DNA of 64,000 nucleotides from an uncultured Pseudomonadota bacterium (GTDB lineage Bacteria; Pseudomonadota; Gammaproteobacteria; Steroidobacterales; Steroidobacteraceae), in contig CAIPVV010000031.1 in assembly GCA_903868595.1 (NCBI GenBank), forward strand, positions 17,537 to 81,536. Reading direction: 5' to 3'. Within the stretch, counting starts at the first letter, position 1. Each line of letters starts with the position of its first letter. Of this stretch, positions 1 to 11,385 are shown piece by piece. A model generated the notes under the pieces. It saw only the letters and a program-made list of their open reading frames with translations, was not told where the DNA came from and did no database searches. Made by a program: the position numbers and the translations under genes.

Positions 1-107
1 GCGATGGCAATCACCAGTACGGTGAGCGCGGTGGCTACGGGGGCGCGTGCCAGGCGGCCGGCCGCGAACAGCAGCGCCTGCAGGTGGCGCGCAAAATAAC
101 CGCTCAT
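1..107 (-). CDS. ftsX: Cell division protein FtsX, N-terminal fragment (cut by window edge)
   Basis: Only the first 35 or so codons are present; the gene continues beyond base 1. The reading frame opens with an ATG that shares four bases (ATGA) with the ftsE stop. It encodes a short basic cytoplasmic tail followed by a hydrophobic run (ALTVLVIAIA) that fits the first membrane segment of FtsX. FtsX is the membrane subunit of the FtsEX complex, which transmits FtsE ATPase activity to periplasmic peptidoglycan hydrolases at the septum. Identity rests on this short stretch plus its place directly behind ftsE. Confidence 0.85.
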   Translation of the reverse strand, partial: MSGYFARHLQALLFAAGRLARAPVATALTVLVIAI

Positions 108-796
108 CGCCGCACCTCCAGCGTCGGCACGTCGGCCACGTGGATGTCCTGCAGCTTGCCGTCGGCAAGCACGATCTCCCGCAGGCCGGCCTCGCGCACC
201 AGCTGCATGTCGTGGGTGGCCACCACCACCGTGACGCCCACGTCGCGGAAGCGGCGGAAGAGGTTCATGACCTCGCAGGAGAGCTGCGGGTCCAGGTTCC
301 CGGTGGGCTCATCGGCCACCAGCAGCGGCGGCTTGGAGACCACGGCGCGGGCGATGCCGACGCGCTGCTGCTCGCCGACCGACAGCTCCAGCGGCAGCGC
401 GCGCAGGCGATCCAGGAGCCCCACCTGGTCCAGGGCCGCGCGCACGCGCTTGTCCACTTCCCGCAGGCTCGTGTGGGCGACGATCAGCGGCAGGGCGACA
501 TTGTCGTAGATGCTGCGCTCGGTAAGCAGCTTGTGGTCCTGGAAGACCATGCCGATCTGCCGGCGGAAGGCCGGAATGAGCCGCGGCGGCAGCCGCCCCG
601 TGTCCTGGCCATTGACCAGGACCTGGCCGCGGGTAGGGCGCTCCAGCAGGGAAATCAGCCGCAGCACCGTGCTCTTGCCGGCGCCGGAGCGACCGGTGAG
701 GAAGACCATCTCGCCGGCCGGAATCTCAAAGCTCAGGGCCGCGAGGGCCTCGCGCCCGTTGGGGTACCGCTTGGCGACCCGGTCGAAGCGGATCAT
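104..796 (-). CDS. ftsE: Cell division ATP-binding protein FtsE
   Basis: This is a 230-residue ABC ATPase of normal FtsE length. Walker A is GRSGAGKST (about residues 35-43), the Q-loop is VFQDH (84-88), the signature is LSVGEQQR (138-145) and Walker B is LLVADEPTG (158-166). The family signature is normally LSGGEQQR, so a Val replaces the first Gly here. FtsE pairs with FtsX at the inner face of the membrane and couples ATP hydrolysis to septal wall splitting. Its start overlaps the ftsY stop by four bases and its stop overlaps the ftsX start, giving the classical ftsYEX operon. Confidence 0.97.
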   Translation of the reverse strand: MIRFDRVAKRYPNGREALAALSFEIPAGEMVFLTGRSGAGKSTVLRLISLLERPTRGQVLVNGQDTGRLPPRLIPAFRRQIGMVFQDHKLLTERSIYDNVALPLIVAHTSLREVDKRVRAALDQVGLLDRLRALPLELSVGEQQRVGIARAVVSKPPLLVADEPTGNLDPQLSCEVMNLFRRFRDVGVTVVVATHDMQLVREAGLREIVLADGKLQDIHVADVPTLEVRR

Positions 797-1755
797 GCAG
801 CGCTGTCCTTGCGATGGTCGCCATCGCCGATCAGCACGCTGGCAAAGCCGGCCGCGTCGAACTCGCCAAAGTCATCCGCCTGCTCGCCGATGCCGATGAA
901 GCGGATCGGCAGCCCCAGCTTCTTGGCGATGGCCACGACGATGCCGCCGCGCGCCGTGCCGTCCAGCTTGGTGAGCACCAGGCCCGTGACGCCTACCGCC
1001 GCGTGAAACTCCACGGCCTGGGTGAGGGCGTTCTGCCCCTGGTTGGCATCCAGCACCAGCAGCACCTCGTGCGGCGCGGTGGGATCCACGCGCTGGATCA
1101 CGCGCTTGACCTTCTTGAGCTCCTCCATGAGGTGCGATTGGCTGTGCAGGCGCCCGGCCGTATCGGCCAGCACCACGTCCATGCCGCGGGAGCTGGCGGA
1201 CTTCAGCGCATCGAACACCACGGCGCCCGGATCGGTGCCGGCCTGCTGCTGCAGGATCAGCGAACCACTGCGCTGCGCCCAGATCTCCAACTGCTCGGCC
1301 GCGGCCGCGCGGAAGGTGTCACCGGCCGCCAGCAGCACCTTCAGGCCCTCGCCGGTCAGGCGCGTCGCGAGCTTGCCGATCGAGGTGGTCTTGCCCGAGC
1401 CGTTCACGCCCACGACCATCACGACATAGGGCTTGTGCGAGCGGTCGATCTGCAGGGCCTTCTCGCAGGGCTTGAGGATCGCGGTCAGGTCCTCCCGCAG
1501 CGCGTTCAGCAGCGCCTCCACATCCCCCAGTTCGTGGCGCGCGACGCGCGCCCGCAGGTCCTCCAGGATCGCCCGGGTTGCCTCGGCCCCGACATCGGCC
1601 GTGATCAGGCGCGTTTCCAGGTCCTCCAGCAGCTCCGCATCGATCTTGCGGCCACGGAACAGGCTGCGCAGCTCGTCGGAGAGGCGCGCCGTGCTGCGGC
1701 TGAGGCGTTCCTTCAGGCGACCGAAGAAACCGGTGGATGCTGTCTTACCGAACAT
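793..1755 (-). CDS. ftsY: Signal recognition particle receptor FtsY
   Basis: SRP GTPase that docks ribosome-nascent chain complexes at the inner membrane. The NG domain is complete: a four-helix N domain (about residues 10-90), G1 GVNGSGKTT (116-124), DTFRAAA (146-152), DTAGR (198-202) and TKLDG (262-266). The frame remains open upstream to 2073, but that part runs antisense through rsmD. The ATG at 1755, followed by MFGKTASTGFF, gives a compact 320-residue protein without the long acidic A domain of the E. coli protein. The last codon overlaps the ftsE start (ATGA), so the two are translationally linked. Confidence 0.96.
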   Translation of the reverse strand: MFGKTASTGFFGRLKERLSRSTARLSDELRSLFRGRKIDAELLEDLETRLITADVGAEATRAILEDLRARVARHELGDVEALLNALREDLTAILKPCEKALQIDRSHKPYVVMVVGVNGSGKTTSIGKLATRLTGEGLKVLLAAGDTFRAAAAEQLEIWAQRSGSLILQQQAGTDPGAVVFDALKSASSRGMDVVLADTAGRLHSQSHLMEELKKVKRVIQRVDPTAPHEVLLVLDANQGQNALTQAVEFHAAVGVTGLVLTKLDGTARGGIVVAIAKKLGLPIRFIGIGEQADDFGEFDAAGFASVLIGDGDHRKDSAA

Positions 1756-1804
1756 GTCCTGCGGGGGGCCGGTGGCGGGTCCCGTATTGTAATAGGCTTG
1801 CGCG

Positions 1805-4547
<2,743 letters not shown>

Positions 4548-4557
4548 TGGGGCGCGG

Positions 4558-5985
4558 CTACTGGGCCGCGTACTGCTTGATCAGGCGGAAGAGGAACTCG
4601 CGTCCCTCCAGCACCGACTGCACGCGCACGTACTCGTTGAGGCCGTGGATGTTGCCCAGGTCCGGGCCCACGAACACCGGATCCAGTCCGTAGGTCGGGA
4701 TCCCCCCTGAGTTGGTGAAGACCGCATCCGTGGCCGTCGTCAGCAGGATGGGCAGCACCGGCACGCCAGGCCAGAACTCGGCCGCCAGCTGCTGTATCGG
4801 GCCCAGGATCGCCGGCCCCAGCGGCGGCGGTGGCGGGAGCAGCGCCGGGCCGTGTTGGGCGCGCGCGGTGACCGTCACCTGCGGATCCGCGACCACCCGC
4901 TGCAGCCTCGCGCGCACCGCCTCGATCGAGCCTCCCGGGAAGATGCGGCAGTTCACGTTGGCCCGCGCGCGCTGCGGCAGGGCGTTCACCGCATGCCCCG
5001 CGTCCATCATCGTCGCCACGCAGGTCGTGCGCAGCGTGGTGTTCCAGCCGGGGTCGCTGCTCGACACCAGCGCGAGCGCGCGGGCATCGGGCGGATCCTT
5101 GAGCAGGGCGCTCATGGCGGCGGCGATCTGCGCATTGCCTTGCGCGGCCTCGATCTTCGCCATGCCCTCAAAGTACGCGCGGCTGCCATCGCTGAACTGC
5201 GCCGGGAACTCAAAGGCCTCCAGGCGCTTGAGCGCACCGGCCAGCTGGTAGATCGCGTTGTCCCTGCGGGGCCGGGAGCTGTGCCCCCCCGGGTTGGTCA
5301 CTTCCAGCCAGTAGTCCTGGTAGACCTTCTGGCCGACCTCGATTTCCACCGCGACGTGCCGGCCCTGGGCATCCAGTTCCGAGTGGGCGCCCTCATTGAG
5401 CGCGAAGGCGGCGTCGATGAGGTCGCGGTGGCTCTGCATGAGCCACTCGGCACCGTTGAAGGCGCCGGAGGTTTCCTCCCCGCAGGTCAGCGCGAGCTTC
5501 ACCGTGCGCTCGGGCCGCTCGTGCGCGCTGGCCAGGCGCACCAGCGTGTCGAGGTAGATCGCCGCCAGCGCCTTGTCGTCCTTGGCACCGCGCGCGTAGA
5601 AGTTGCCGTTCTCCTCCACCAGGACGAACGGATCGCGCGTCCAGTCCTCGCGCTTGGCTTCCACGACGTCCAGGTGCGCCAGCAGCAGCAGGGCCTTGAG
5701 CTGGGGATTGCGCCCCGGGTACACGGCGATGAGGTTGCCCTCCTTGGGATGGGCCGGCTCCACCAGCAGGTGCAGGTCTGACGGCGCAAGGCCTGCGGCC
5801 TTCAGGCGGGCGGCCACGCGTTCGGCAGCCAGCGTGCAACTACCCGTCGAGAGCGTGGTGTTGGTTTCCACCAGCTCCTTGTAGAGGCTGCGGAACTGCG
5901 CCTCGCCAGTGCCTTCGGCCGCCAGGGCCGGGAGGTGCAGAGAGGTCAGGAGCAGGGCGGTTGCGGCGAGGATCAAGCGAGGCAC
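4558..5985 (-). CDS. Secreted M20/M25/M40-family zinc peptidase
   Basis: The 475-residue protein opens with a signal peptide (about 1-22, ending ALAAEG). Features of the dinuclear zinc M20 family are visible. LLLAHLDVVE supplies the first metal His and the nearby Asp. ARGAKDDKA contains the bridging Asp. The sequence EETSG carries the catalytic Glu, and a late IHGLNEYV supplies the last metal His. A dimerisation domain (VTNPGGHSS onward) sits in the middle. Family members are carboxypeptidases, dipeptidases or deacylases, so the exact substrate cannot be read from sequence. It faces ggt end to end. Both are envelope peptidases, perhaps for peptide or glutathione salvage. Confidence 0.92.
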   Translation of the reverse strand: MPRLILAATALLLTSLHLPALAAEGTGEAQFRSLYKELVETNTTLSTGSCTLAAERVAARLKAAGLAPSDLHLLVEPAHPKEGNLIAVYPGRNPQLKALLLLAHLDVVEAKREDWTRDPFVLVEENGNFYARGAKDDKALAAIYLDTLVRLASAHERPERTVKLALTCGEETSGAFNGAEWLMQSHRDLIDAAFALNEGAHSELDAQGRHVAVEIEVGQKVYQDYWLEVTNPGGHSSRPRRDNAIYQLAGALKRLEAFEFPAQFSDGSRAYFEGMAKIEAAQGNAQIAAAMSALLKDPPDARALALVSSSDPGWNTTLRTTCVATMMDAGHAVNALPQRARANVNCRIFPGGSIEAVRARLQRVVADPQVTVTARAQHGPALLPPPPPLGPAILGPIQQLAAEFWPGVPVLPILLTTATDAVFTNSGGIPTYGLDPVFVGPDLGNIHGLNEYVRVQSVLEGREFLFRLIKQYAAQ

Positions 5986-6054
5986 GGGACGACTCCAGGA
6001 GGGCGGTGGACCCAGTGTGCCCGAGCATCGCGCCGGCGCAACGGACCGGCCGGC

Positions 6055-6080
6055 GAAAAACCGGGCCCCGTGGGGTCCCG
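6055..6080 (-). terminator. Rho-independent terminator (minus strand)
   Basis: Read on the minus strand, a GC-rich near-perfect hairpin (6080 to 6062, arms CGGGACCCC and GGGCCCG with a tiny loop) is followed by GTTTTTC. This is a standard intrinsic terminator. It lies about 245 bases downstream of the YncE-type gene and upstream of the M20 peptidase gene, so it would stop transcription from the former before reaching the latter. Confidence 0.6.
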
Positions 6081-6102
6081 AACTCCGTCTTGCGTCGCTC
6101 TG

Positions 6103-6126
6103 GGTTCCCGGAATCCTGCGGGAACC
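6103..6126. repeat. Perfect 8-bp inverted repeat in the 5986-6325 gap
   Basis: GGTTCCCG (6103-6110) and CGGGAACC (6119-6126) are exact inverted copies around an eight-base spacer. It lies between the YncE-type gene and the terminator at 6055-6080. It may be a second transcript-end hairpin or an operator; no T-run follows. The rest of the 340-base gap has no convincing gene. Confidence 0.5.
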
Positions 6127-6325
6127 GCCGTAGCCGTCCGGGGCGACCCGCTGACCTGGCCGGTCGCCGCATCCAGCCGCCGGCCCGCGGGCAAGGCGGG
6201 GTCCACGCGGTAGCGGCGGACCGTGCCGGTGACCACCCGGGGCCCGCGGGGTGATCGCAGCGCCGAGGCGATAGCGCTGCGGGCTGGCGTACCGCGCGGA
6301 CCCCGCTACGCGGCCGGGGCGCGCG

Positions 6326-7390
6326 CTACTCGGCGACGAGCACGGTGAAGGTGTCGGGCACCATTTCCGGCCGCGGCCTGGGCTGCTGCGCCGTGGGCGC
6401 CGGCGCGGGTCCGAAGGTGGCGGTCACGGTGTAGATGCGCCCGGTCGCCGGATCCAGGGCGAGCGTGCGGGCACCGGCCTGTGTGGGCAGGGTGGCCGCG
6501 ACGACATATTTGTCGGCGGGCTCCGCCCGTACGTACGTCAGTGTCCCCTCGCCATTGGACACCACGATGCGCTTGCGCTCGCCATCGAACGCGACGGCGT
6601 CCGGGCCCTTGCCGATGGCCACGCGCGCCACGGCCTTGCCGCTGGCGGCATCCGTCACCGCCATCACGTTGTCGCCGCAGACCGAGAACAGCCGTGCGTG
6701 GGCTGCATCCAGTGCCAGTCCCGTGGGCTCATCGCAACCGCTGAGCGTCCAGGTGGCCTTCACGGCGAGCTTTTGCGTATCGATCACCACCAGCTGGCCC
6801 GGTGCGCTCTCGATGTTCACGAACACCTGTCCCTTGCCGTCGGTGGCCGCGAACTCCGGCTTGTCCGGCATCGGGATCGTGGCCAGGACCGTCAGCGACG
6901 CCGCGTCCAGCACGGTGGCATCCTTGCTGCGGCCGTTGAACGTGAAGAGGCGATGGCTGCCCGGATCGTAGAGGATCGCATCCGGGTTCAGGCCGGGTAG
7001 CGGCACCTCGCGCAGCACCTCCAGCGTGTCGTAGTTGAACTCGGTGATCGTGTTGCTGCGGCCGTTGCTGGAGTAGCCGCGCTTGAGATCCGGGGCGAGC
7101 GCCACGCCGTGCACGCCGGCCAGCTTGGGGATACGCCCGAGCACGGTTCCGGTTTGCAGGTCCACGACCTCTACCCGGTCTCCGCGGGTGATGAACAGCC
7201 GGTGCCGCGCGGAATCGGCGGTCAGGTAGTCCCAGCCGCCGGCGCCCGGCAGCGTCCAGCGGGCGCTGATGCGGTGGGCCTCGGCGGGCGGCTGCGCCGA
7301 CGGGTCGGCCGCGAGGCCCAGCAGCGGGGACAACGATAGCGCCAGCAGGCAGAGGTGCCGGGCGAGAAGGCGAGGGACGCGCGCGTTCAT
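6326..7390 (-). CDS. Exported YncE-type seven-bladed beta-propeller protein
   Basis: The 354-residue protein has a signal peptide (about 1-28, LSPLLGLAAD). YVTN-type propeller repeats follow, each built on a pattern like VVDLQTGTVLGRI, VLDAASLTVLATI, VIDTQKLAVKATW and VTDAASGKAVARV. YncE/YVTN proteins are periplasmic propellers, some of which bind DNA or are redox/metal related. No enzyme motif is visible here. The gene stands alone on its strand with about 225 bases to the aldehyde dehydrogenase upstream. The function is not deducible beyond the fold. Confidence 0.85.
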   Translation of the reverse strand: MNARVPRLLARHLCLLALSLSPLLGLAADPSAQPPAEAHRISARWTLPGAGGWDYLTADSARHRLFITRGDRVEVVDLQTGTVLGRIPKLAGVHGVALAPDLKRGYSSNGRSNTITEFNYDTLEVLREVPLPGLNPDAILYDPGSHRLFTFNGRSKDATVLDAASLTVLATIPMPDKPEFAATDGKGQVFVNIESAPGQLVVIDTQKLAVKATWTLSGCDEPTGLALDAAHARLFSVCGDNVMAVTDAASGKAVARVAIGKGPDAVAFDGERKRIVVSNGEGTLTYVRAEPADKYVVAATLPTQAGARTLALDPATGRIYTVTATFGPAPAPTAQQPRPRPEMVPDTFTVLVAE

Positions 7391-7590
7391 GGGAGCCTAC
7401 CTGGGTGATCGTTGCACAACGGGACGCAAATCATAGGCTACTCCGCGGGCCGCGGGCAGTACGCCGCGGTGACGAGCGGATCCGCATTCCGGAAGTTCGC
7501 CGGGCCGGGCTCCTGCCCGTCGTCATCGACAGGCGCGGGAGGACAGTCCGAACGATGCCCGACTGTGCGCGAAGCGATCCGGCCGCACGT

Positions 7591-7612
7591 CTGGCGTGCG
7601 ACCCTACGCCAG
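7591..7612. terminator. Possible terminator hairpin behind the aldehyde dehydrogenase
   Basis: CTGGCGT (7591-7597) and ACGCCAG (7606-7612) form a perfect seven-base stem with an eight-base loop. It begins only five bases past the stop codon of the minus-strand dehydrogenase. There is no T-run, so termination is a suggestion from position only. Confidence 0.4.
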
Positions 7613-7616
7613 GGCA

Positions 7617-9020
7617 TCAGCAGTAGACGGTTTGCGAAACCGTGTACTCCTTGAGGCCCTCGTCGCTGAACTCCACGCCGATGCCCGAGAGCTTGATGCC
7701 GCCGAACGGCGCGTTCGGCTGGATGCCGCCGTGCTTGTTCACCCAGGCGGTGCCGCACTCCAGGCGCTGCGCGAGTTGCTTGGCCTTCGCGGCGTCGCTG
7801 CTCCAGACCGAGCCGCCCAGTCCATGCGGATTATCGTTGGCGCGCTCGATGATCGAGTCGACGTCGGTGTAGCGGATGATCGGTAGCACCGGGCCGAACT
7901 GTTCCTCATCCACCAGGCGCACGCCCTCCTTCACGTCGGCAATGAAGGTGATCGGATAGAAATAGCCCGTCGTGCCAGTGCGCGCGCCGCCACAGAGGAT
8001 GCGGCCCCCGTGCTGCTTGGCGTCTTCCACCAGTTCGCAGACGCGGTTGAACTGCATCTCGTTCTGGATCGGGCCCAGCTGCACCGTCTCGTCCATGCCA
8101 TCGCCCATCGGCACGGTCTTGGCGAAGTCGACCAACGCGTTGCAGACCTGGTCGTAGAGGCTGTCGTGCACGTAGAGGCGCTTGAGCGCGGCGCAGGTCT
8201 GGCCGCCATTGATGAACGCGCCCCAGAAGAGGCCCGGCGCAATCGCCTTGGGGTCGGCGTCCGGAAGCACGATACCGGCGTCGTTGCCGCCCAGCTCCAG
8301 CGTGAGGCGCTTGAGCGTCGGCGCGGAGGACGCCATGATCTTCTTGCCGGTGCTGATGGAGCCCGTGAACACCATCTTCTGGATGCCGGGGTGCGAGGAC
8401 ATCGCGGCGCCGAGCGAATCACTGCCGGAGACGACGTTCACGACACCCGGCGGCAGCACCTCGTTCATCAGCTCCACCATGCGCAGGGTGGAGAGCGGCG
8501 TGTACGGGGAGGGCTTGATGACCACGGTGTTGCCCGTGCGCACGGCCGGGATGAGGTGCCAGCTGCCGATCAGCATTGGCCAGTTCCACGGCGTGATCGA
8601 GCCGATCACGCCGATGGGCTTGCGGTGCAGCTCGATGCGGCCCTGCTCGTTGTCCTGCAGGACGGCGACGGGCAGCTCCAGGTCCGCGGTCGCGTGGGTC
8701 CAGGCGACGGTGCCCCCGACCTCGAAGCGCGAGCCCAGGCCGTTGAGCTGCTTGCCCTGCTCGGCGGTGATCAGCTTGGCCAGCTCCTCGGCATGCGCCT
8801 CGATCTTGGCGGCGATCGCGTGGCAGGCGGCCTTGCGCTCGGCATCCGGCGTCACGCTCCAGGTCTTGAAGGCGGCGGCGGCTGCGGCGACCGCATCATC
8901 CAGGTCCTTCGGCGTACCCAGCGGCATCTTCCCGACAAGGGCGCCCGTGGAGGGGTTCGGGACGTCGGCATAGGCGGCGGTCGGGCGCTTGGCGCCGTTG
9001 ATGATCAGCGAATAGTCCAT
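7617..9020 (-). CDS. NAD(P)-dependent aldehyde dehydrogenase
   Basis: The ALDH superfamily enzyme is 467 residues long and oxidises an aldehyde to an acid. The catalytic Cys is C276 in GGQTCAAL, the general base is E242 in LELGGND, and the coenzyme motifs TPWNWP (143-148) and FTGSISTG (218-225) are intact. The frame is open further upstream, but the ATG at 9020 preceded by GAGGG gives a normal family start (MDYSLIING). It is divergent from the thiamine-diphosphate enzyme at 9223, sharing a 200-base control region. This suggests a two-step route in which a 2-oxo acid is decarboxylated and the aldehyde oxidised. The substrate is unknown. Confidence 0.95.
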   Translation of the reverse strand: MDYSLIINGAKRPTAAYADVPNPSTGALVGKMPLGTPKDLDDAVAAAAAAFKTWSVTPDAERKAACHAIAAKIEAHAEELAKLITAEQGKQLNGLGSRFEVGGTVAWTHATADLELPVAVLQDNEQGRIELHRKPIGVIGSITPWNWPMLIGSWHLIPAVRTGNTVVIKPSPYTPLSTLRMVELMNEVLPPGVVNVVSGSDSLGAAMSSHPGIQKMVFTGSISTGKKIMASSAPTLKRLTLELGGNDAGIVLPDADPKAIAPGLFWGAFINGGQTCAALKRLYVHDSLYDQVCNALVDFAKTVPMGDGMDETVQLGPIQNEMQFNRVCELVEDAKQHGGRILCGGARTGTTGYFYPITFIADVKEGVRLVDEEQFGPVLPIIRYTDVDSIIERANDNPHGLGGSVWSSDAAKAKQLAQRLECGTAWVNKHGGIQPNAPFGGIKLSGIGVEFSDEGLKEYTVSQTVYC

Positions 9021-9222
9021 GATGACCCTCAATGCTTGTCTTTGTCGGTGCCGGGGCGGCCGTGCGGCGAGTGTACACAGGCCGTCAAACGCCCGGAAAG
9101 ACGGCCGCCGGCAGTCCCTTGCGGTCCTTGGGCGCGTGCCGTGCAAGGCGCCGGGCTGCCTCGGGCCCGACAGCTGGCTACACTGCTGAGGCGTGCCGGT
9201 CTTTGTCTACACGGAGTGCCTG

Positions 9223-10872
9223 ATGTCCGATGTCCCTCACGCCGTGACCCAGACTTCCGGGCAGGCGATCGTCGATGCCCTGATCCGCAACGGCGTGGAC
9301 CGCATCTTCGGCATTCCCGGCATCCATACCTACCTGCTGATGGACGCGCTGCACGAGCGGCGCGAGGAGATCCAGTTCATCGGCACGCGCCACGAGCAGG
9401 CTGCCGGATACATGGCCTACGGCTATGCCAAGGCGACGGGCCGCGTGGGCGCCTACACCTGCGTGCCCGGTCCCGGCGTACTGAACTCCGGCGCCGCGCT
9501 GTGCACGGCCTATGCGGCAAACGTCCCGGTGATTTGCGTAACCAGCGAGATCCCCTCGGCGGAGATCGGCCGGGGCCATGGCATCCTGCACGAGCTGCCG
9601 GACCAGCTCGCGGTGCTGCGCCTGCTGACCAAATGGGCGGCACGCATCAACCATCCCTCCGAGGCCCCTGGCGTCCTCAGCGAGGCCTTCCGCCAGATGC
9701 TGGGCGGGCGCCAGGGACCGGTGGCCATCGAATGCCCCTGGGATGTCCTGGGCGTGGTGGCACCCGTGGTCGCCCTGGCGCCCGCGGTACCTGCCGAACC
9801 GCCGCGGGCATCGCCGGCGCTGCTTGAAAAAGCCGCGGCGCTCATCGCCGCCGCCGAGCGTCCCGTGATCTTCGTCGGCTCCGGTGCACTGGGGGCGCGC
9901 GAGGAGGTCCGTGCCTTATCGAAGCTGCTGCAGGCGCCGGTGATCGCGCATCGCGGTGGCCGCGGCATCGTCGGCAACGATGAGCCTGCGGGACTGGATC
10001 CCGCCGCCGGGTATGAATACTGGAAGGGCGCGGACCTGGCGATCGCGGTCGGGACCCGCATGGAGCTGCCCTACATCCGCTGGCAGCACCGGCCCGCGGG
10101 TCTGAAGACCGTGCGCATCGATATCGACCCGCGCGAGATCCCGCGCCGGCCGTGCGATGTGGGCCTGGTGGCCGATGCGGCCCAGGCGCTGGCGGCGCTG
10201 AACGCGGCGCTGGAATCGCGGACCGCCGGCCGAGCCTCGCGAGAAGCACAGTGGCGTGCGCTCGCGCAGGCGACCCGCCAGCGCTACAGCGCAGCGGTGC
10301 AACCGCAGGTTGGGTACCTGGATGCGATCCGCGCAGCACTGCCGCGCGAGGGCATCCTCGTGGAGGAGATCTGCCAGCCGGGCTTCACGGCGCGCTTTGC
10401 CTATCCGGTCTTCGAGCCGCGGACCTACGTGAGCTGCGGTTACCAGGACAACCTGGGCTTTGGCTACATGACGGCGCTGGGCGTGAAGGCGGCCAAGCCC
10501 GATACGCCGGTGGTCTCCATCAACGGGGATGGCGGCTTCCTGTTCGGCGTTCAGGAGCTGGCCACGGCAGCCCAGCACGGTCTGGGCGTCATCGCCGTGG
10601 TGTTCAACAACCAGTGCTTCGGCAACGTGCGGCGCGACCAGAAGATGGCCTTCGGCGGACGCTACATCGGCTCGGAACTGGTCAATCCGGACTTCAGGGC
10701 CCTGGCGCAGGCCTTCGGCATCGATGCCCACCGCGTCGAGAGCCCGGCACAGCTGGCGACGCTGCTGCCCTCGCTTGTTGCCGCCAATGCGCCAGCGCTC
10801 ATCGAAGTGCAGGTAGCGCCGGATAGCGAGGCCTCGCCGTGGCCGTTCTACCACCCGTGGGCAAAGTACTAG
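9223..10872 (+). CDS. Thiamine-diphosphate-dependent enzyme (acetolactate synthase/decarboxylase type)
   Basis: This is a 549-residue three-domain ThDP enzyme. The N-terminal pyrimidine domain contains the activating Glu in GTRHEQAAGYMA. The central domain follows (VIFVGSGAL). The C-terminal PP domain has the magnesium/ThDP motif NGDGGFLFG and ends with NNQCFGN. An ATG at 9223 sits seven bases after GGAG, which I prefer to the GTG at 9193. It belongs to the IlvB-like group, but no small subunit gene is adjacent, so a decarboxylase or lyase acting on a 2-oxo acid is as likely as acetolactate synthesis. It is divergent from the aldehyde dehydrogenase. Confidence 0.9.
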   Translation: MSDVPHAVTQTSGQAIVDALIRNGVDRIFGIPGIHTYLLMDALHERREEIQFIGTRHEQAAGYMAYGYAKATGRVGAYTCVPGPGVLNSGAALCTAYAANVPVICVTSEIPSAEIGRGHGILHELPDQLAVLRLLTKWAARINHPSEAPGVLSEAFRQMLGGRQGPVAIECPWDVLGVVAPVVALAPAVPAEPPRASPALLEKAAALIAAAERPVIFVGSGALGAREEVRALSKLLQAPVIAHRGGRGIVGNDEPAGLDPAAGYEYWKGADLAIAVGTRMELPYIRWQHRPAGLKTVRIDIDPREIPRRPCDVGLVADAAQALAALNAALESRTAGRASREAQWRALAQATRQRYSAAVQPQVGYLDAIRAALPREGILVEEICQPGFTARFAYPVFEPRTYVSCGYQDNLGFGYMTALGVKAAKPDTPVVSINGDGGFLFGVQELATAAQHGLGVIAVVFNNQCFGNVRRDQKMAFGGRYIGSELVNPDFRALAQAFGIDAHRVESPAQLATLLPSLVAANAPALIEVQVAPDSEASPWPFYHPWAKY

Positions 10873-10883
10873 CGACGGCGCTG

Positions 10884-11020
10884 CGCGCGATCGCGTCGGC
10901 GTTCTCCACGCCCAGGGGAGTCTCGATCTGCACCATCAGGCAGATCTGCCCGTCGGCCCCTGGCTCGGCCGAGCGGGCGCCGGTGGCCTCCGGAGCGCAC
11001 TGGGGGCTGTGTATTGCCAT
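10884..11020 (-). pseudogene. Remnant of an HpcH/HpaI aldolase-like gene
   Basis: A short open stretch on the minus strand reads CLMVQIETPLGVENADAIAR. This closely matches the conserved 'IQIE...GVENIDAIA' core of HpcH/HpaI-family (2,4-dihydroxyhept-2-enedioate-type) aldolases. The similarity stops abruptly next to the 3' end of the ThDP gene, and no metal-binding or product-binding parts are present. I read it as a scrap left by deletion. The match is from memory of the family and is short. Confidence 0.35.
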
Positions 11021-11079
11021 CGACCAGTCCTTGGCGTCCCCGCCAGCACGGTAGCCTGCCCTGAGCGGGCGGCGCCCGG

Positions 11080-11385
11080 CTAGCTCATCAGGAGCCACGT
11101 CAGCCAGGCGGCGGCCGTGCCGGTGAAGATCGGCCAGACCAGCGAGCCGGTCAGCTTCATGGTCACGGCCGCCACGGCCGCGCCCACCCAGGCCTTGGGC
11201 CCGCCGTTGATCACGGCAGGCGTCACGTAGCTGACGAACAGGCAGCCCGGCACGTAGGCGAGCAGCGCGCGCACCGCCGGCGAGGGGTTCACGCGGTTGA
11301 AGAGCCAGTACCCGCCGGCACGGCAGCCATACGCGCCCAGTGCCATGACCAGGATCGCCAGCAGGTTCAGCGGATCCCCGTGCAT
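11080..11385 (-). CDS. azlD: AzlD family branched-chain amino acid exporter subunit
   Basis: A 101-residue, almost wholly hydrophobic protein with about three to four membrane segments and the AzlD-like stretch LLAYVPGCLFVSY. AzlC and AzlD together form an inner-membrane exporter of branched-chain amino acids (BrnFE type). Its ATG overlaps the azlC stop by one base (TGATG), so the two are coupled. The size is normal for AzlD. Confidence 0.88.
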   Translation of the reverse strand: MHGDPLNLLAILVMALGAYGCRAGGYWLFNRVNPSPAVRALLAYVPGCLFVSYVTPAVINGGPKAWVGAAVAAVTMKLTGSLVWPIFTGTAAAWLTWLLMS

